DNA from: an uncultured Lachnobacterium sp.
GTDB lineage: Bacteria; Bacillota; Clostridia; Lachnospirales; Lachnospiraceae
Direction: 5' to 3'
DNA length: 5,228 bases
Assembly: GCA_945971355.1 (NCBI GenBank)
Contig: CAMFPD010000162.1
Span: 1 to 5,228 of the forward strand
Each line of letters opens with the position of its first letter. The stretch's first letter is position 1. Under the pieces are notes generated by a model. The model saw only the letters and a list, made by a program, of their open reading frames with translations. It had not been told where the DNA came from and made no database searches. The position numbers were made by a program, and so were the translations under genes. Below are positions 1 through 5,228 of this stretch, piece after piece.

Positions 1-102
1 CTGTCTAACTTCTTTGTGATTATATTTAGAAAGTATCTTCCAGATGAATATGACGAAGATATGGAAGCAACAGGAATGGATGTAAACGAGCAGAGACGCT
101 AA
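1..102 (+). CDS. C-terminal end of an unidentified, probably membrane-anchored protein (partial)
   Basis: Frame 1 is open from the left edge to a TAA at 100-102 and gives 33 residues. The first nine (LSNFFVIIF) are hydrophobic, as at the end of a transmembrane helix. A short basic patch (RKY) and a strongly acidic, polar tail (DEYDEDME) follow, ending in QRR. A hydrophobic stretch followed by positive charges and a soluble tail suggests an integral membrane protein with a cytoplasmic C-terminus. I do not recognise the family, and the bulk of the gene lies outside the window. It converges on the GGDEF gene. Its stop is only 4 nt before the inverted repeat at 107-310, so that repeat may also serve as its 3' end. 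The frame could be open by chance, but the protein-like composition argues for a real gene. Confidence 0.55.
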   Translation: MSNFFVIIFRKYLPDEYDEDMEATGMDVNEQRR

Positions 103-106
103 TTTT

Positions 107-310
107 GGGCTGCCCTCCGTAATCCTACGCAAAAAATAGAGACATATATTTCCGAGAAACAAAATTACAACAGTTCCGCGGCTCAAAGAGTATATTAAAT
201 ACACATTTCTCAGCCAACTATCCGAAATAGACACGCGGAACAAACTTGTAATTTTTTTCGAGGAAATATATGTCTTTATTTTTTGTTATGAAAAACCAAG
301 AGGGCAGCCC
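107..310. repeat. 204-bp imperfect inverted repeat, MITE-like or long structured element
   Basis: Four matching blocks occur in nested order. Positions 107-117 are the exact reverse complement of 300-310 (11 bp, GGGCTGCCCTC). Positions 131-153 match 262-284 over 23 bp with one mismatch, which would be a G-U pair in RNA. Positions 161-170 match 246-255 exactly (10 bp), and 174-180 match 234-240 exactly (7 bp, TTCCGCG). Between blocks the arms differ (118-130 against 285-299), and 181-233 is an unpaired AT-rich centre. The element carries no ORF of note and fills the gap between two convergent genes. Size, terminal inverted repeats and lack of coding fit a non-autonomous miniature transposable element. 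A long bidirectional terminator or structured RNA is the alternative. I see no convincing target-site duplication: the flanks TAATTTT and TAGAAAG do not match. Confidence 0.75.
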
Positions 311-327
311 TAGAAAGAACCACCCTC
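290..327 (-). terminator. Candidate Rho-independent terminator of the GGDEF gene
   Basis: Read on the minus strand about 15 nt after the GGDEF stop codon, 327-320 (GAGGGTGG) can pair with 307-300 (CTGCCCTC). This gives an 8-bp stem with two G-U pairs around a 12-nt loop, followed by TTGGTTTTT (299-291). The geometry is that of an intrinsic terminator, although two G residues interrupt the T-run. On the plus strand the same stem has two mismatches and no T-run, so it should work in one direction only. The downstream half of the stem is the terminal repeat of the inverted-repeat element. Confidence 0.5.
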
Positions 328-341
328 AAGATTGAAATCTA

Positions 342-1805
342 TTAAATAGAAATTTTGTAATCATTACGTCCATTTCTCTTTACAGTGTACAATGCTCTAT
401 CTGCCAGCTTTAGAATTGAGTATACTGACTGATTTCCTTTAACCTCTGGAATTAAAGCATAGCCCTGTGAAACAGACAAATACCTGTTTTGCACTTCATT
501 GGCATTAACTATTTTTAATCCAGCTATATTTTTCTTTATATTCTCAGCTACAGTTTCAATAATCTTATAATCAGCATTTTCAATCATAATTACAAATTCA
601 TCTCCACCATATCTATACACAGTTCCACTATCACCCACAGCATTCTTAAGAGCAGATGCCACTTTCCTCAGACATTCATCACCATGAACATGTCCAAAGC
701 TGTCATTCTGCTCCTTGAAGCAGTCAACATCGATAATCCCTAATCCCAATCTTACATTATGACTTTCTTTTGAATATACCTTAAAATCATTTTCAAGCTT
801 CTGCCTGTTGTAAATTCCAGTTAGATTATCCTTATTGCTTGCCAACTCTGCTGCCAGTCTCTCAGATTCCTTATTATGAAGCTCAATTCTCATATCAATG
901 TTATTACATTGTTCTTCGTTCTTAGATTCCTTCTGCTGCAGATAAAGTTCTGTATGCCTTACACACTTTTCAATATACTTTTCCCGCATTCCAATGGTTT
1001 TATAATAATCCATCCACATTTCAACACAGCTAAGTCGATAATAAAAATTATCCTGAATATTAGCCTGTTCCTCAAATGTCGTAATTATTTTGCCCCATCT
1101 GTCATACTCTTCCATCTTCTTTAGGAGATCACAGATATTCTCCATCTCAGGAACATAATCTGTAATGGAAATATTATCCATCAATTCACCACAAATTCTA
1201 TCCACATTATCATAGACAAATTTCTTATCTCCCATAGCCCACTTCAGTCGGCATTCAGAAATCAGAATGTCAAACTCACACTCCCTGTTTTCATCCTTTT
1301 CCAAATACTCCTTAGTGGCATCGATATAAGTCTCTGCATCCTCATATTTTCCAATCTCTGTATATGAAGTTCCAATATTAAGGCACGTCAAAAGCATCCA
1401 CACGTTATATCTAGGGTAACGCTCTGGATTGAGATGTGCGAATATATTGGCAGCCTTCAAAAAGTATTCCAGCCCTTTCTCATGCTTTCCTATTTTCTGA
1501 TACTCACTGCCTATATTGTTATATATTCTTGCAACTACATCAAAAAGACCTTGCTTATTAGCAATTTCTAATCCTTTCAAGTAATAGTCGATTGCTTTTA
1601 CTCCATCTCCCACTGCAGCATAGATTACACCAAGTACATTGCAGCCTTCCGCCAGTTCATCTGTATTGCCACCTTTTTCATATAGCTTTATGGCATTATG
1701 CATCAAAAGGGAAGCTTCCACAAATTTATCTTTGTAGAAAACCCTTTTAGCCTCTTCCATATATTCATCTGCTATTTCCACGCAACTGCAATTCTCAAAT
1801 TCCAT
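342..1805 (-). CDS. TPR-repeat GGDEF protein, probable cytosolic diguanylate cyclase
   Basis: Predicted to make cyclic di-GMP from two GTP. From the ATG at 1805 it is 487 residues. About residues 10-170 are TPR-like helix pairs (repeats near 51-85, 87-125 and 135-171), a protein- or peptide-binding scaffold. Less regular helices run to about 290, then a charged, coiled-coil-like linker to 324. The GGDEF domain spans 328-487 with all key motifs: LTGIYNR (328-334), metal-binding DVD (359-361), substrate-binding ND (367-368), an intact GGDEF signature (400-404) and the closing KRNGRND. The product-inhibition RxxD is replaced by GDSG (391-394). No signal peptide or membrane segment is seen, so the input is probably cytoplasmic through the TPRs. 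An in-frame ATG at 1823 would add six residues, but it has no ribosome binding site and lies only about 11 nt from the predicted transcript start. The gene follows xylB by 70 nt. Family assignment is firm; the signal sensed is unknown. Confidence 0.92.
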   Translation of the reverse strand: MEFENCSCVEIADEYMEEAKRVFYKDKFVEASLLMHNAIKLYEKGGNTDELAEGCNVLGVIYAAVGDGVKAIDYYLKGLEIANKQGLFDVVARIYNNIGSEYQKIGKHEKGLEYFLKAANIFAHLNPERYPRYNVWMLLTCLNIGTSYTEIGKYEDAETYIDATKEYLEKDENRECEFDILISECRLKWAMGDKKFVYDNVDRICGELMDNISITDYVPEMENICDLLKKMEEYDRWGKIITTFEEQANIQDNFYYRLSCVEMWMDYYKTIGMREKYIEKCVRHTELYLQQKESKNEEQCNNIDMRIELHNKESERLAAELASNKDNLTGIYNRQKLENDFKVYSKESHNVRLGLGIIDVDCFKEQNDSFGHVHGDECLRKVASALKNAVGDSGTVYRYGGDEFVIMIENADYKIIETVAENIKKNIAGLKIVNANEVQNRYLSVSQGYALIPEVKGNQSVYSILKLADRALYTVKRNGRNDYKISI

Positions 1806-1812
1806 AGCATTA

Positions 1813-1817
1813 CCACC
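1813..1817 (-). promoter_or_regulatory. Ribosome binding site that decides the GGDEF start
   Basis: GGTGG, a one-mismatch version of GGAGG, lies 7 nt before the ATG at 1805. The upstream in-frame ATG at 1823 is preceded by AGTACAAA with no purine-rich match. Together with the promoter at 1842-1870, this favours the start at 1805. The site is weak compared with those of the two kinase genes. Confidence 0.5.
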
Positions 1818-1841
1818 AAACATTTTGTACTATTACGGACT

Positions 1842-1870
1842 ATTTTACAAGCAGACGGCGAATTTGTCTA
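1842..1870 (-). promoter_or_regulatory. Sigma-A-type promoter for the GGDEF gene
   Basis: On the minus strand TAGACA (1870-1865, five of six matches to TTGACA) and TAAAAT (1847-1842, five of six matches to TATAAT) are separated by exactly 17 nt. Transcription would begin near 1834, giving a leader of about 28 nt to the ATG at 1805. The -35 box starts 5 nt after the xylB stop codon. An imperfect dyad overlaps the -35 and spacer (GCTAGAC at 1872-1866 with GTCTGC at 1856-1851). It could be an operator or a weak hairpin at the end of the xylB transcript, but no T-run follows it. Confidence 0.6.
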
Positions 1871-1875
1871 GCATT

Positions 1876-3339
1876 TTATGCTTTATAAAAATCTTTTAAT
1901 GCTGGATATAATTTGATAAATTTATCATATTTTTCCTGATACTTAGAAACCAATATTTGATCTGGTTCAGTTGTATCCTTTATTCTAACAAGCTTTTGCA
2001 CAGCTTCTTCTACACTTTGGAATTTACCATCAGCAACAGCCGCAAGGATAGCCCCGCCGTAAGCCGGACCTTCTTCCACTTCCACTGTGTCCACCTTAAG
2101 GTTCATAACATTTGCCACAATTTGTCTCCAAAGAGGACTCTTTGCACCTCCACCACAAATTGTTGTTCTATCAGGATTAACACCTATACTTCTTGCAACC
2201 TCAAGAGAATCTCTAAGACCAAAGGCAACACCCTCGAAAACAGCCTGAAGCATCTCACCTCTTGTAGTATCCATGCTCATTCCGATAAATGCACTTCTCA
2301 CAAAAGGATCATTGTGCGGAGAACGCTCACCCATGAGATACGGCAGGAAAAATACATTGTTTTCTCCAAGTGCCCCCAGATTTTCCTGTTCTTTCACAAA
2401 ATCCTGACTCTGAAGTATATCCTCCATCCACCACTTGTTACAGCTGGCTGCCGAAAGCATACAACCCATAAGATGATAATTTCCATCAGCATGATCAAAA
2501 GAGTGCAATGCATTATTAGGATCTACCGCATATTTATCATTGGTAAGAAAAATAGTTCCACTCGTACCTAGTGACAGATTACATTTCCCAGCACCCACAG
2601 CGCCTGTTCCCACAGCCGCTGCTGCATTATCACCTGCGCCTGCTGCCACAATACAATCCTTTGGAAATCCAAGTTCCTGTGCAACCTCAGGCAAAAGCTT
2701 TCCTGTCATTTCATAGCTTTCATATAACTTTGGCATCATATCTTCACTGATTCCACAGATTTCAAGCATCTCCTGTGACCAGCATTTGTTCTCCACATCT
2801 AAAAGCAGCATTCCAGATGCATCAGAATAATCAGTACTATGAACACCTGTCAGCTTATATGCAACATAATCCTTAGGAAGCATTATTTTTCTGATTCTTG
2901 CAAAATTCTCAGGTTCATTATTCTTCATCCAAAGAAGCTTTGGTGCTGTGAAACCAGCAAAAGCTATGTTTCCTGTAAGCTTAGACAGCTTATCCTTGCC
3001 TATTACATCATTTAAATAATCCGTTTCTTTACTTGTTCTTCCGTCATTCCAGAGAATAGCAGGTCTGATCACCTCATCATTTTCGTCCAGTGCAACAAGA
3101 CCATGCATCTGTCCACCAAAGCTAATTCCTCTTATTTCGTCTTTACTGCAGTCTTCTGTTAACTCCTTGAGTCCCTCTACAGTCATCTTCCACCAATCGG
3201 AAGGATTCTGCTCAGACCATCCTGGAAAAGGAAAAGACAGAGCATATTCCTTAGATACAATCTTTTCAACTGCTCCGTCTTCTCCCATTAACAGAAGCTT
3301 CACTGCAGATGTCCCTAAATCAACACCTATATACAGCAT
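1876..3339 (-). CDS. xylB: Xylulokinase
   Basis: Phosphorylates D-xylulose with ATP to D-xylulose 5-phosphate in the cytoplasm, the entry step to the pentose phosphate or phosphoketolase pathways. The 487 residues match the usual XylB length (about 480-500). The N-terminal FGGY domain has the phosphate-binding DLGTSAVK (7-14), the aromatic GWSEQNPSDWW (40-50), the substrate-site MHG (78-80) and the XylB-typical ILWNDGRT (95-102). The catalytic aspartate is D237 in AGAGDNAA. The C-terminal domain has the second phosphate loop LSLGTSGTIF (255-264) and the adenosine motif CGGGAKSPLWRQ (395-406). The ATG at 3339 has a strong GGAGGAG (3344-3350) just upstream. It lies 59 nt after the other kinase with no terminator between, so it is probably the third gene of the sugar operon. 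No clear terminator follows it. Nothing is missing or broken. FGGY specificity can drift, but the whole-length XylB pattern makes D-xylulose the best call. Confidence 0.93.
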   Translation of the reverse strand: MLYIGVDLGTSAVKLLLMGEDGAVEKIVSKEYALSFPFPGWSEQNPSDWWKMTVEGLKELTEDCSKDEIRGISFGGQMHGLVALDENDEVIRPAILWNDGRTSKETDYLNDVIGKDKLSKLTGNIAFAGFTAPKLLWMKNNEPENFARIRKIMLPKDYVAYKLTGVHSTDYSDASGMLLLDVENKCWSQEMLEICGISEDMMPKLYESYEMTGKLLPEVAQELGFPKDCIVAAGAGDNAAAAVGTGAVGAGKCNLSLGTSGTIFLTNDKYAVDPNNALHSFDHADGNYHLMGCMLSAASCNKWWMEDILQSQDFVKEQENLGALGENNVFFLPYLMGERSPHNDPFVRSAFIGMSMDTTRGEMLQAVFEGVAFGLRDSLEVARSIGVNPDRTTICGGGAKSPLWRQIVANVMNLKVDTVEVEEGPAYGGAILAAVADGKFQSVEEAVQKLVRIKDTTEPDQILVSKYQEKYDKFIKLYPALKDFYKA

Positions 3340-3398
3340 ATTGCTCCTCCATTATTAATTTAAACATTTAACTAACATCATACAAATTTATTTAATAT

Positions 3399-5000
3399 TT
3401 ATGCTTTAACAGAAAGTACCTGTGCAAGCTTACCCTCAGCCTCAATTGCCGCCTTATAGGTTTCAATATAAGCATCAAAGCCAGCTACATCCTCCTGTTT
3501 TGGCTCAAGGGTAGTTCCTTTAGCCCCCTTAAAAACTTTATTCTTAAGGAATTCATCAAATGCCTCATTATCTGTATTATTTACCACATAAGAAGCAAGG
3601 ATAGCCATTCCCCATGGTCCGCCCTCGCCTGCAGTCTCCATTACTGCAACCGGCGCATTCATAGCAGCAGCAAGCACACTCTGTCCAACACCCTTTGTCT
3701 TGAACAATCCACCATGACCATAGAGTGTATCAACCTTTACATGCTCCTCCTTAAATAGGATATCACATCCTATCTTAAGAGTTGCAAGACTTGCGTAGAG
3801 ATGAGTACGCATAAAGTTAGCAAGATTCATCTTGGCATCAGCCTTTCTCGCAAACATAGGTGCACCATCATCAAGTCCGATAACTGGCTCTCCAGAGAAA
3901 AGATTAAAAGCTACAAGTCCGCCACAGTCCTCATCACCAGTCATAGCATTATTATATAATTTTCCATAAATATCATTGATATCAATGTTCATCCCAAACA
4001 TATCAGAGAACTCCTTGAAGAGTCCAATCCATGCATTGAGATCAGATGTACAGTTATTGCAGTGTACCATTGCTACTGCATCTCCAACTGGGGTTGTAAC
4101 AAGATCAAGCTCTTTATACACCTTGCTTAGTTCCTTCTCAAGAACTACCATTGCAAATACAGATGTACCAGCAGATACATTTCCTGTTCTAAGCGAAACA
4201 GAATTTGTAGCTGTCATACCTGTTCCTGCATCTCCCTCCGGTGGAGCAAGTGGAATTCCAGCCTCGAGGTTTCCGCTAACATCAAGCAGCTTAGCACCTT
4301 CCTCTGTGAGAGTTCCTGCTTTTTCTCCAGCCATAAGAACCTTAGGCAGGATTTCCGCGAGCTTCCATGAATACTTAGCCACTTCTGGAAGTGCATCAAA
4401 TTTCGCAATCATATCTGCATCATAATCGCGCTTTGTGGAATCAATCGGGAACATACCTGATGCCTCACCGATTCCAAGCACCTTCTCCCCTGTAAGTGTC
4501 CAGTGGATATATCCTGCAAGGGTTGTAAAGTAATCAATATCCTTCACATGAGACTCATCATTTAATATTGCCTGATAGAGATGAGCAATGCTCCATCTCT
4601 GAGGAATATTAAAATTAAGCACCTCAGTAAGCTTATCTGCTGCCTCTCCTGTTATAGTATTTCTCCATGTTCTGAATGGAACAAGAAGCTTTTTATCTTT
4701 ATCAAATGCAAGATATCCATGCATCATACCTGAAAAACCGATAGCTGCAAGCTTTTTAATCACAACACCATATTTTTCTTTAACATCCACTAAGAGCTTG
4801 GCATAGCAATCCTGCAGTCCACCCCAGATTGCCTCCTCGCTATAACTCCAGATACCATCTACAAGCTGGTTCTGCCAATCATGGGCCCCGCTTGCAATTG
4901 GATTATGTGCTTTATCAATAAGCACAGCCTTTATTCTTGTCGAACCAAACTCTATACCTAATACAGCCTGGCCAGATTCAATAAGTTCCTTTTCAGTCAT
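3399..5000 (-). CDS. FGGY-family carbohydrate kinase, ribulokinase-like divergent group
   Basis: An ATP-dependent ketose kinase of the FGGY family, 533 residues from the ATG at 5000. Visible motifs are the phosphate loop GIEFGSTRIKAVLID (15-29), GMMHGYLAFD (91-100) lining the sugar site, RTWRNT (110-115) where XylB has LWNDGR, and catalytic D257 in PEGDAGTGM. Further on are the second phosphate loop GNVSAGTSVF (273-282) and the adenosine-site region YGHGGLFKTKG (427-437), where XylB has GGGAKS. From memory it closely resembles the Bacteroides and clostridial kinases placed with L-arabinose use and called L-ribulokinase, distinct from E. coli AraB; databases also label this group xylulose kinase or ATPase. 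It sits 34 nt after a fucose/arabinose-type isomerase and 59 nt before xylB, so it most likely phosphorylates that isomerase's ketose product. L-ribulose is favoured; D-ribulose or L-fuculose are alternatives. A TTG in frame at 5015 is rejected because it overlaps the ribosome binding site region. Confidence 0.85.
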   Translation of the reverse strand: MTEKELIESGQAVLGIEFGSTRIKAVLIDKAHNPIASGAHDWQNQLVDGIWSYSEEAIWGGLQDCYAKLLVDVKEKYGVVIKKLAAIGFSGMMHGYLAFDKDKKLLVPFRTWRNTITGEAADKLTEVLNFNIPQRWSIAHLYQAILNDESHVKDIDYFTTLAGYIHWTLTGEKVLGIGEASGMFPIDSTKRDYDADMIAKFDALPEVAKYSWKLAEILPKVLMAGEKAGTLTEEGAKLLDVSGNLEAGIPLAPPEGDAGTGMTATNSVSLRTGNVSAGTSVFAMVVLEKELSKVYKELDLVTTPVGDAVAMVHCNNCTSDLNAWIGLFKEFSDMFGMNIDINDIYGKLYNNAMTGDEDCGGLVAFNLFSGEPVIGLDDGAPMFARKADAKMNLANFMRTHLYASLATLKIGCDILFKEEHVKVDTLYGHGGLFKTKGVGQSVLAAAMNAPVAVMETAGEGGPWGMAILASYVVNNTDNEAFDEFLKNKVFKGAKGTTLEPKQEDVAGFDAYIETYKAAIEAEGKLAQVLSVKA

Positions 5001-5007
5001 TGTTATT

Positions 5008-5013
5008 CCCTCC
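5008..5013 (-). promoter_or_regulatory. Strong ribosome binding site that fixes the FGGY kinase start
   Basis: GGAGGG lies 7 nt before the ATG at 5000, an ideal spacing. The longer reading from TTG at 5015 would translate straight through this site and has no comparable purine-rich sequence of its own, so MTEKELIES is taken as the true N-terminus. Confidence 0.8.
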
Positions 5014-5034
5014 AACTCATTTAATCTTTACCTC

Positions 5035-5228
5035 TTATTTGAATGGGTTCTCTGTCTTGTATGGAAGGCTTGCTGGCTGATTATAGTTAATATCCTCCAT
5101 TGGCACTCCAATATACTTAAATACCTCGAATAATGCTTTCCCAAAGTGTCCGAAAGCAACTGCTCCATGATGTGGATAGTTCTTCTCAATAAGCACATGT
5201 CTGTAGAAACGTCCCATTTCCTTGATTG
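5035..5228 (-). CDS. L-fucose/L-arabinose isomerase family protein, C-terminal end (partial)
   Basis: The last 63 residues and the stop codon (TAA at 5037-5035) are present; the frame stays open through the right edge. The segment YPHHGAVAFGHFG aligns by eye with the C-terminus of E. coli FucI (ANHGAISYGHIG), which holds an active-site histidine, and MGRFYRHVLIEK just before it is typical of the shorter clostridial members of this superfamily. Such enzymes interconvert an aldose and its ketose in the cytoplasm using a divalent metal. Family members run to about 500-600 residues, so only about an eighth is seen; most catalytic residues are outside the window. It is the first visible gene of the sugar operon, 34 nt before the FGGY kinase, so it probably supplies that kinase's substrate. 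L-arabinose to L-ribulose is the favoured reaction by context; L-fucose, D-arabinose or another aldose remain possible. The methionine at 5217 is internal, not a start. Confidence 0.82.
   Translation of the reverse strand, partial: IKEMGRFYRHVLIEKNYPHHGAVAFGHFGKALFEVFKYIGVPMEDINYNQPASLPYKTENPFK

Noticed and set aside
100..316. Target-site duplication flanking the inverted repeat
   Set aside because: A CTA could be drawn on both sides only by making the element ends asymmetric; the direct flanks do not match, so no duplication is claimed.
876..1124. An 82-codon hydrophobic plus-strand frame opposite the TPR region
   Set aside because: The hydrophobic appearance comes from reading the complement of charged helix codons; it has no independent support.
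1856..1872. Dyad after xylB as an intrinsic terminator
   Set aside because: The stem is bulged and only 6 bp, and what follows is TTGTAAAATAG rather than a T-run; it overlaps a better-supported promoter.
1871..1881. Small palindrome GCATTTTATGC across the xylB stop
   Set aside because: A 4-5 bp AT-rich stem with no T-run after it on the minus strand is too weak to call a terminator.
1957..2571. A 204-codon plus-strand open frame opposite xylB
   Set aside because: It lies wholly antisense to a gene with a full set of family motifs, has no ribosome binding site, and its product is a Cys/Ser/His-rich mixture without domain character.
3340..3398. Possible promoter between the two kinases (TTGTAT, 17 nt, TAAATT on the minus strand)
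   Set aside because: Only three and four of six matches in very AT-rich DNA, which is expected by chance; co-transcription is simpler.
3399..3412. Shared TAAAGCATAAA at the 3' ends of both kinase genes (also near 1875-1885)
   Set aside because: It is explained by both proteins ending in Lys-Ala-stop with the same codons; 11 nt is not enough to argue for a functional repeat.
3976..4425. A 149-codon plus-strand frame opposite the FGGY kinase
   Set aside because: Antisense shadow with Ser/Ala/Pro-rich product, no ribosome binding site, and real conserved kinase sequence on the other strand.

Overview
The window looks like chromosome of a low-GC Gram-positive anaerobe, most probably a member of the Lachnospiraceae (Butyrivibrio, Pseudobutyrivibrio or Roseburia type). 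The clues are AT-rich DNA, strong GGAGG ribosome binding sites, a fucose/arabinose-type isomerase next to two FGGY sugar kinases, and a soluble TPR-GGDEF protein. This placement rests on gene style and remembered family resemblance, not on a search.

Layout. (1) Positions 1-102 carry the last 33 codons of a plus-strand gene, apparently the tail of a membrane protein. (2) Positions 103-341 are a convergent intergenic region. It is almost filled by a 204-bp imperfect inverted repeat (107-310) that looks like a MITE or a long structured element. Its right end appears to form half of a terminator for the next gene. (3) Positions 342-1805 (minus strand) encode a cytosolic TPR-GGDEF diguanylate cyclase with its own sigma-A-like promoter at 1842-1870. 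(4) Positions 1876-3339 (minus) encode xylulokinase, xylB. (5) Positions 3399-5000 (minus) encode a second FGGY kinase of a divergent, ribulokinase-like group. (6) Positions 5035-5228 (minus) are the C-terminus of an L-fucose/L-arabinose isomerase family protein that runs off the right edge.

The three sugar genes lie in the order isomerase, kinase, xylB, with gaps of 34 and 59 nt, good ribosome binding sites and no terminator between them, so they read as one operon. The logic is aldose to ketose (isomerase), then ketose to ketose 5-phosphate (kinases), feeding the pentose phosphate or phosphoketolase routes. L-arabinose and D-xylose are the most likely substrates, but the exact sugar of the isomerase and the first kinase cannot be fixed from this window. 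The diguanylate cyclase gene follows directly but appears to be separately transcribed.

No wholly new system is evident. The most unusual items are the long inverted repeat, its apparent use as part of a terminator, and the cyclase lacking the usual inhibitory site beside a pentose operon.
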